Below are positions 58,451 to 64,000 of a DNA stretch of 64,000 nucleotides, one piece after another (positions within the stretch are counted from its first letter, which is position 1; every line of letters starts with the position of its first letter). This stretch comes from Istiophorus platypterus (taxonomy: Eukaryota > Chordata > Actinopteri > Istiophoriformes > Istiophoridae). The notes beneath the pieces were generated by a model, which was not told the origin of the DNA, did not search any database, and saw nothing but the letters and a program-made list of their open reading frames with translations. The DNA lies in the NCBI GenBank assembly GCA_016859345.1, contig CM029124.1, positions 8,058,501 to 8,122,500 of the forward strand, given 5' to 3'. The position numbers and the translations under genes were made by a program.

Positions 58451-61259
58451 TTTGTTTAAACATGTGACAGTCATATAATATTTATTTGTGTTCAGTTATT
58501 CCCCTGCTCGCTTGCTCACTCCCTCGCTCACTGTTATCCTCTCCTGCAGCCGCACCATAATATTTGCCCACTGAACCACACTTCCTCACCTTGATGGAGG
58601 TTAATTTTGTTTTCACAAGCTGACTGAGCTCAATAAAGATAAGACCTGTCTCTTGTGTTCAGCCAGGCATCTCTGATGCAGCAGAGACTTGTCCTCCGCC
58701 CACTAACTTTATGGTGTTTTAACTGCTCGCGCTGATGATGACTGCTAAACAGAGAGTCGCAAAGGCTCTTCACTTCACTGGATACACTCTCCCAGCTGTT
58801 CACGCCCAGCATTAGGCTGCACTGACATTGTGGAGAGACAGATACAGAAATAGGAAGGCAGCTTTTCCTCAGCCCTTGTAATCCTTTGTGAAATTCCGCC
58901 TGGCTGTGGAGGCCTCGCCTTTGGTTTAGGGGTTTGGAGAATGTGGGTCTAAAACCACTAAATATGCTTTACAATAGAAATTGTGACAACGAAGTATGCG
59001 TTGGTGTTGGTTTGTTTCTGTTTCTTTATTTCTAAATGCATGCTTATGTAACCTTTTTTTCCCCAATTAAAATACTGTGGTAAATGTAACAGTGAAGAAA
59101 GTAAAGAACCCCACTTGGTATCTCTGAAGTCCTGAGACTGCTCAGAAAAAATGCAAACACATAAACATCTACAGTTCATCTACAAGTCAGCAAACGCCAT
59201 CTGCTGAGGAAAATCATGTAATAGAGATGCTTTTGCTGAGTAGTTGATTGAGATACGTGACTTAAGTAGGTGTGTTTTAGTCGGTAGCCTTGGTTTGCGT
59301 TTTTAGAGCAAGCATTCAAAGTTACACACTTAGGCTTTCATCTTTCCAACTTAGACTCGTACTGATGTGACCATTAACAAACAAACTCGCACCCATTAGC
59401 TCGGTCAATTTACATTTGAATACATCTAAGGAGACACAGACAGAGGAAAAATGAAAAGGATATGCAAACTGAAGATGGACTCAAAGCTCGCCCTAAATAA
59501 CCCTGCAGATCAGCCAGTCGGGTTTCAGTTGGGTGTCTGTGTTTGGGTGTCTCTTGAGTGCCGGATCAACACTCGCTCTCTCCGCGGAAAGACCCCACAT
59601 ATCCAGGAGATCCCGCTCCATCCTGGGATTAGATGTGACATTTCGAAGTCAATGAAGGACTCGCTTGTCTGTCCCGTGCACTTTCCTAGTTAGAGGTAAA
59701 GTTTTGCGGAAAGTAGATTTCCCGGTTGTAAACTTGGGTATTTGAAAGTCTTACTGGGAAACTAAGACGACAGAATCCGGGTCCAGGAGTCCAGATTGAC
59801 AGGGTAAAGAGGAATTATACAGCAGCCCAGTGTTGACCACTTGTTGACTGCCACCGCAACCAAAAAATATACTGCTAATACAGATCAAGACCCACAGTCA
59901 CTCTTGTGGTCTTAAACTGTTTATTTGGACAGCAGTTTCCTCAGTGAGCTCCTCTCCTTTCTCCCCCTTCTTCTATAATGGGCGAGGTCAGTTTATCGAA
60001 ACATAGGAAAAGGTAGGAAAAGAAAATAAATACATAGGAAAAGACACACAGAGAGAAGGAGGCGATTCTCGGCAGTAAGACTGACAGCTGGACTATAATG
60101 GTTATTTTTATTTTAATTTGTATTATTTAGAAGAGTGAGGCGGAGAGAGATACTAGCCGTGTTAATCTGTGTCGTTGCTCTTCTATTCTTAGACGGTCCC
60201 ATCGGCCAGCAGAAATATGAGAGACCGACGTGATGACAAGACCCGATAAATTTAGAGAGCGTGTCAGGGAACATTGACAGAACCCCAAGACCGATTCTGA
60301 ACTCCAGATGTTTGGACTGTATGAATGTACGGTATGTGTAAGTTTGTGTGTGTGTGTGTGTGCGTGCCTGGTATGGAGGAGCTCTGCAGGAGTTCAAAGT
60401 ATTTCAGCCTGGGGCTTTTCTTCAGGGATTATTCCCGTGTCCAGTGTTGCACCTGTGTTTTCCCTCACATCAAAACTTACGTTGATATTATTTGAAATGA
60501 TATTAGTCCCATGGCCTCAGTTCAGATGGACTGTACATACACTATACACTTATTTGAGCTCAGGAAATGGTGCAGACTTAGTAGAAGGCTCCCTCTAGTG
60601 CCTGCAACTTAAATTACGTTTCTTGAACTTCTGAAGCACAAGTGCCAGAAAAACCCTGCAGAGAAAAATTATGATGCAAACACGAGCTTCCTAAACCACA
60701 CGTGTCAAATTTATATACAAAACCCTGAAGTAAATCACCCACGACTGTGATCAAAACAGAAATGTTTTCTGATATTTTCATGAAGATTGATCACACACAT
60801 GGCAAGTGAAGCCATATTAAAAGACTTTAAATTGTCACTGTATTCTCAGTTTTGGACACACTTCAAAACAATTTCATCTCCAGAATCGAAACTGTGAATA
60901 AACTTCAGTAGCTCCAAAGGTAGATCCTCTGATAATATTTGAACAAATCCTTTAGGAAATTTTGAAATTAATTGATTATGCAAATTTTGCAATAAACCAT
61001 AACTGACCATTGATTACAGTGAAGCGATATTTTGTCTGCTGTATATTCTACTCCTGGGGGTGCAGACATGTGGGAGCCAGTCAGTACGAGTGTTGGCTTT
61101 CCTCGCACAGAGGAAGACTTCTCTCCTCTGGTGAAGGCCTCATGCAGTCTGAGGAGCCCCCCCACCTTGCATCACTGAGTTCATAGAACGCAGCTGGATA
61201 TTAAGACTCTGCACCAGGTCACTCACTGCTCCCGCCACCTTGACCTCTCTGTAAATTAG

Positions 61260-61385
61260 GGCAAATTTCTGGATTTGTGGACGACGTCTACCCACCTTGC
61301 ATCCAGATTCGAAGGGAGTCAGAGGTCGGTTCCCTGCAGAGTGATGAAAAACTGGATGAGATCTCCCGCTGTGCTGCAGCTGTGG
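61260..61385 (+). other. Exon-like open segment with strong splice donor
   Basis: After TTAG, the frame reads QISGFVDDVYPP, then IRRESEVGSLQSDEKLDEIS and CAAAV, uninterrupted, ending at a textbook donor GTGG|GTAAGT. I do not recognise the protein. The next acceptor-like TTACTGCAG, 120 bases downstream, keeps phase. It may be a true exon of an unknown gene, a decayed pseudogene piece or chance; the antisense frame here is also open for about 80 codons, which weakens the case. Confidence 0.25.
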
Positions 61386-61505
61386 GTAAGTAGACTCCTC
61401 ATGCTGAAATCGGTTTAGTTAATCGAAAAGATAAGTTCAAGATGCTGATTCTTATAAGGGCTCAAAGTCTGAAGGACTCTTTCCAGGGTGCGGCATTTAC
61501 TGCAG

Positions 61506-61760
61506 AGGCAGATGAGCCCCTGGTTCAGATCATCCAGGACCCAAATGCATCCATGTCATTTCCTGAATTATCTGAGGAACTTCTTCTTCTTTTCCTTTCG
61601 GCTTTTCCCTTTAGGGGTCGCCACAGCGAATCAGTGTCCTCCATCTAACCCTGTCTTCTGCGTCCTCTTCTCTCACAAATTATCTGAGGAACTGAAAAGA
61701 TTTAAAAACAATCATCAGCCTAATTTATGTGGAGGTGTCTTATGGACGGTTATATAATTA
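61506..61760 (+). other. Second exon-like segment, split by a LINE tail
   Basis: In phase with the segment above: EADEPLVQIIQDPNASMS, then PELSEEL, where a 96-base LINE-derived insertion interrupts. Beyond it lies a stretch reading ELKRFKNNHQ before a stop. If coding, the insertion would add a run of leucines and then a premature stop. Product unknown. Confidence 0.22.
61566..61693 (-). mobile_element. Truncated LINE-type insertion with 16-base target duplication
   Basis: AATTATCTGAGGAACT occurs perfectly at 61,566-61,581 and 61,678-61,693. Between them are 96 bases which, on the minus strand, read CTGTGGCGACCCCTAAAGGG and end in a GAA-rich tail (GGAAAAGAAGAAGAAG). This wording is the 3' end of a family seen throughout teleosts. 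A perfect duplication plus a short-repeat tail indicates target-primed insertion of a 5'-truncated copy, oriented minus. Confidence 0.85.
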
Positions 61761-62339
61761 TTTTTAACATATCTCTACCAAAATATAGACAATTATCTAA
61801 ATATTCATCTTTCTGAGGTCTAGCACAATGAAACCTCTCCATTAACCTTTTATACTACTGGTTTACAATATTTCTGTCTTATACAACTTCACTAATGAGC
61901 CAGTATCTATACAGTAGCCATTGTTTTAGAGGTCAATGTCAATCTCCTGCTTCTGGATGCTTATATGAGCCATAACATATGAGAGTTATTTGGCAAAATG
62001 TTACAAAAGAAAGAATAGGTTTTGCAGGGAGAAGAAATGTAAAACCATTAAAACGTTCCCGCTCCTTCCACGTGGTGGCAGTGTAGGCCTGGTAGATGAC
62101 TTTCTTTCTTTCGTTCTTTCTTTTGCAGCCAGTCAGTTTGAATTAAAAAGCAGATCAGAGTTCATGGTTCACACTTTTTCACTGTAACTACTTTGTAAAT
62201 ATAGTGTACGGATCTATGTTGATATTTCCCTGCTTCTCCTGTCGTGCTTTCACTTCACCCAGGCCTTGAACAAATGTGTCTCGTGAAAAAGGTTTTTTCT
62301 TTCTGTGTTTTCTTTTGACCAGACATTTAGACTCAGGTC

Positions 62340-62940
62340 TTGGGCCACAGCAGCCTCATGGAGGCTGTAACTAAGTCAGCGTTTTATCACCTCAAACAAA
62401 TAGAAAGGATAAGAGGCCTCATGTGCAGACGAGGTTCGGAGAAAGTCATTCATGCCTTAATCTCCAGCAGAGTGAACTTTTGTAACATCCCTGGTCTTGT
62501 CTCCCCCCAAAAAAGACCATCAGACAACCTCAGCTCCCTCAGAACGCAGCTACCAGAGCTTTAACAAGGCAAATATGAGTCCTGCTCTCAAACTGTTATA
62601 CTGGCGTCTACCTAGGTATTGTACAAAAAAAAAAAAATAAAAAACTTTGTTCTGCTCCTGTGCCTTTGATTGAATCATTTCCTTTGGACTGAAAATAGAT
62701 TTTAATTTTCTTTAGGGGCAACAACTCCATAACTCTATTTGGGGTCTATTATCCTTTTTTGTGTTTCTATTCTATTTTATTTTCATCAATTTAAAAAAAA
62801 AAAATCACATTTCATTGCATTTCAGTTTTCATTTCATTTTCATTTCTATTATGTTTCAAATTGTTTTGTCTTAGCCTTATTGTATGTAAAGCACTTTGAA
62901 TAACCTCTGTGTTTTGACAGATGCTAAAGAAATAACATCA
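62340..62940 (+). mobile_element. Decayed L2-type LINE, ORF2 end and 3' UTR
   Basis: VTKSAFYHLKQIERIRG and EKVIHALISSRVNFCN (62,366-62,490 or so) match the conserved region after the reverse transcriptase domain of L2-clade LINEs (FYHLR-I--IR, then LVHAFISSRLDYCN). After a frameshift, QLPQNAATRALTR follows, the equivalent of LQLIQNAAARVLTR, then LLYWRLP. The 3' part ends TGTAAAGCACTTTGAATAAC with GATGCTAAAGAAATAA, the typical terminus. A-runs and frame breaks show it is dead. Confidence 0.75.
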
Positions 62941-63429
62941 CCTTACATAAAATAAACAGGAATCAACAGAAAAGAGAAAATTTACAAAAGCATGTGAGAT
63001 TATTTAGATGGATAAAGGTTGTGTTCGATTGATTAGAGCAGGCCCTGCAGGAAGATTTCAACCGTTAATTAAAGAAAATTCATTTGATGTAAAATCTGCT
63101 AAATATTAGCATTATTATTGTTTTTTTTTTTCAAAGGTATATTTTCTAATTTTCACTGACAATAAGCCAGTTAACAATGACATGATATTACAGTGATCAC
63201 ACACAATACAAATACATATACAATGACATACGCAACGCTGTCTCTCTTTAACTCGTGTTTAAAGAAAATGTTATTTTCAGATAACTTTGAAATCAGTGTT
63301 CTAACATTATATTTTTGATATTATATAATTCTCAGATACCTTATACCTTGATCTTTTTTTCCAAATGAACAGAGCAGAACTAAGATGTGAGGAGAAGCTT
63401 AACTGATTCAAAGGAATAAGTTTATTTTC

Positions 63430-63630
63430 TTATTTGTCCCCAGAAAACTTTCCGCACTCTTTGATGCTGTTAAACACACGTCTTAACGAACGACATGGGT
63501 CGAACGGCACTAACAATGTATCATCAGCACAAACGTGTGTTTTGAAATCAACACCACACGTTGCGATGCCTTGTGCAGTGGTTTGTCTGCAGCTTTTACT
63601 GCACGTGTCAAATGCTCCAGTGTCAACATT
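63430..63630 (-). mobile_element. LINE reverse-transcriptase fragment with ADD motif
   Basis: On the minus strand one open frame reads TTAQGIATCGVDFKTHV, CADDTLLVPFDPCRSLRRV and NSIKECGKFSGDK, then a stop at 63,430-63,432. Its order fits the catalytic YADD block of L1/Tx1-type LINEs (IKGI, HKISLYADD, LLF-SDP--SL, I--FGKFSGYK), with Cys replacing Tyr. Only about 65 codons survive, next to an A-run at 63,631. Confidence 0.65.
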
Positions 63631-63631
63631 T

Positions 63632-64000
63632 AAAAAAAAAAAAAAGGGGGAATGTGAGATGAGGATAACATGCTGATCATTTAATATACCAAAGGTCTGA
63701 ACTAAACGGCTACTGGTTCGTGATAAAAGACTCTTTCAGTGTTGAGTTGTAACTGGCTCTGATATCACACACTGTTAATCTCCTCAGGCAGGAAAGTCTT
63801 TCAGGGTTAAAGCCTGAAGCTTCATGAGAAATTTTGCAGACAATTTACACTCAATTTAAAAGACATATTGGATGACAGTTGCTCATTCACCTTTGCTCCA
63901 TCCCTGGTCTTGATATCATAACTGTAGTAACATAGACTCTTATCTTATGTTTCTCTTTTGCGATGTTGTAAAGCCTAACAAAGAAAGGAGACAACACATC
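63632..64000. other. Gene-free window end
   Basis: No feature recognised beyond the A-run at 63,631-63,644. Confidence 0.5.

Larger units (their letters stand above)
56051..61259. other. Gene-poor region upstream of atl2
   Basis: No supported gene. AT-rich overall, with the repeats listed separately, a short TG tract at 60,344-60,363, and an unconvincing 80-codon plus-strand frame at 59,451-59,693 in somewhat GC-richer sequence. Confidence 0.6.

Noticed and set aside
59451..59693. 80-codon plus-strand frame starting MKRICKLK
   Set aside because: No recognisable domain, no splice partner, and length is within chance for this composition.
60113..60397. 94-codon minus-strand frame
   Set aside because: Includes a CA-repeat-derived Thr-His stretch and matches no family.
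1..64000. CRISPR arrays, operons, tRNA, rRNA or snoRNA genes, and viral genes
   Set aside because: None seen. Tandem repeats have no spacer structure, no intact cloverleaf or C/D-box arrangement was found, and the DNA is eukaryotic with spliced genes.

Overview
This is nuclear genomic DNA from a ray-finned fish, most likely a percomorph teleost. The evidence is two intron-rich genes whose proteins closely follow vertebrate ENT1 and atlastin-2, GT-AG introns of 0.1-9 kb, dense CA/TG microsatellites, CpG-rich promoters, and decayed copies of dispersed repeats that I recognise from many percomorph genomes. No bacterial, viral, CRISPR or operon structure is present. The real genes were assembled by hand from split exons; most single-frame open stretches in the window are chance or low-complexity readings.

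Layout. 1-14.3 kb: no convincing protein-coding gene. It holds a TATA-plus-CpG cluster near 380-560 with a polyadenylation hexamer at 977, microsatellites, a recent 1.02-kb tandem duplication (6,545-8,585), a perfect 7x7-base repeat (12,913) and two CpG-rich patches (12.1 and 13.1-13.4 kb). 14.32-14.95 kb: a strong CpG island with a splice donor, the probable slc29a1 promoter and untranslated first exon. 23,104-34,172 (+): slc29a1, a complete equilibrative nucleoside transporter of 446 residues in 12 coding exons. 34.2-40.2 kb: the 3' ends of two convergent genes plus DNA-transposon remnants. 55,937-40,230 (-): atl2, the ER-membrane-fusion GTPase atlastin-2, in 14 exons with two alternative last exons (609 or 615 residues). 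55.1-56.05 kb: its CpG island, with a full CRE, a YY1-type site over the start codon, and a 23-base minisatellite in intron 1. 56-64 kb: mostly gene-poor, with LINE fragments and one cryptic exon-like pair.

The two genes have no obvious shared pathway: one moves nucleosides across the plasma membrane, the other fuses ER tubules. They are neighbours, tail to tail. The points most worth a second look are the alternative atl2 C-termini (both ending in dilysine ER-retrieval patterns), a long TG tract forming the 3' splice site of slc29a1 exon 5 with a decayed copy of that splice site and exon start 0.7 kb downstream, the microhomology-bounded tandem duplication, and a LINE tail with a perfect 16-base target duplication inside an exon-like open frame. 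I found no clearly new biological system.
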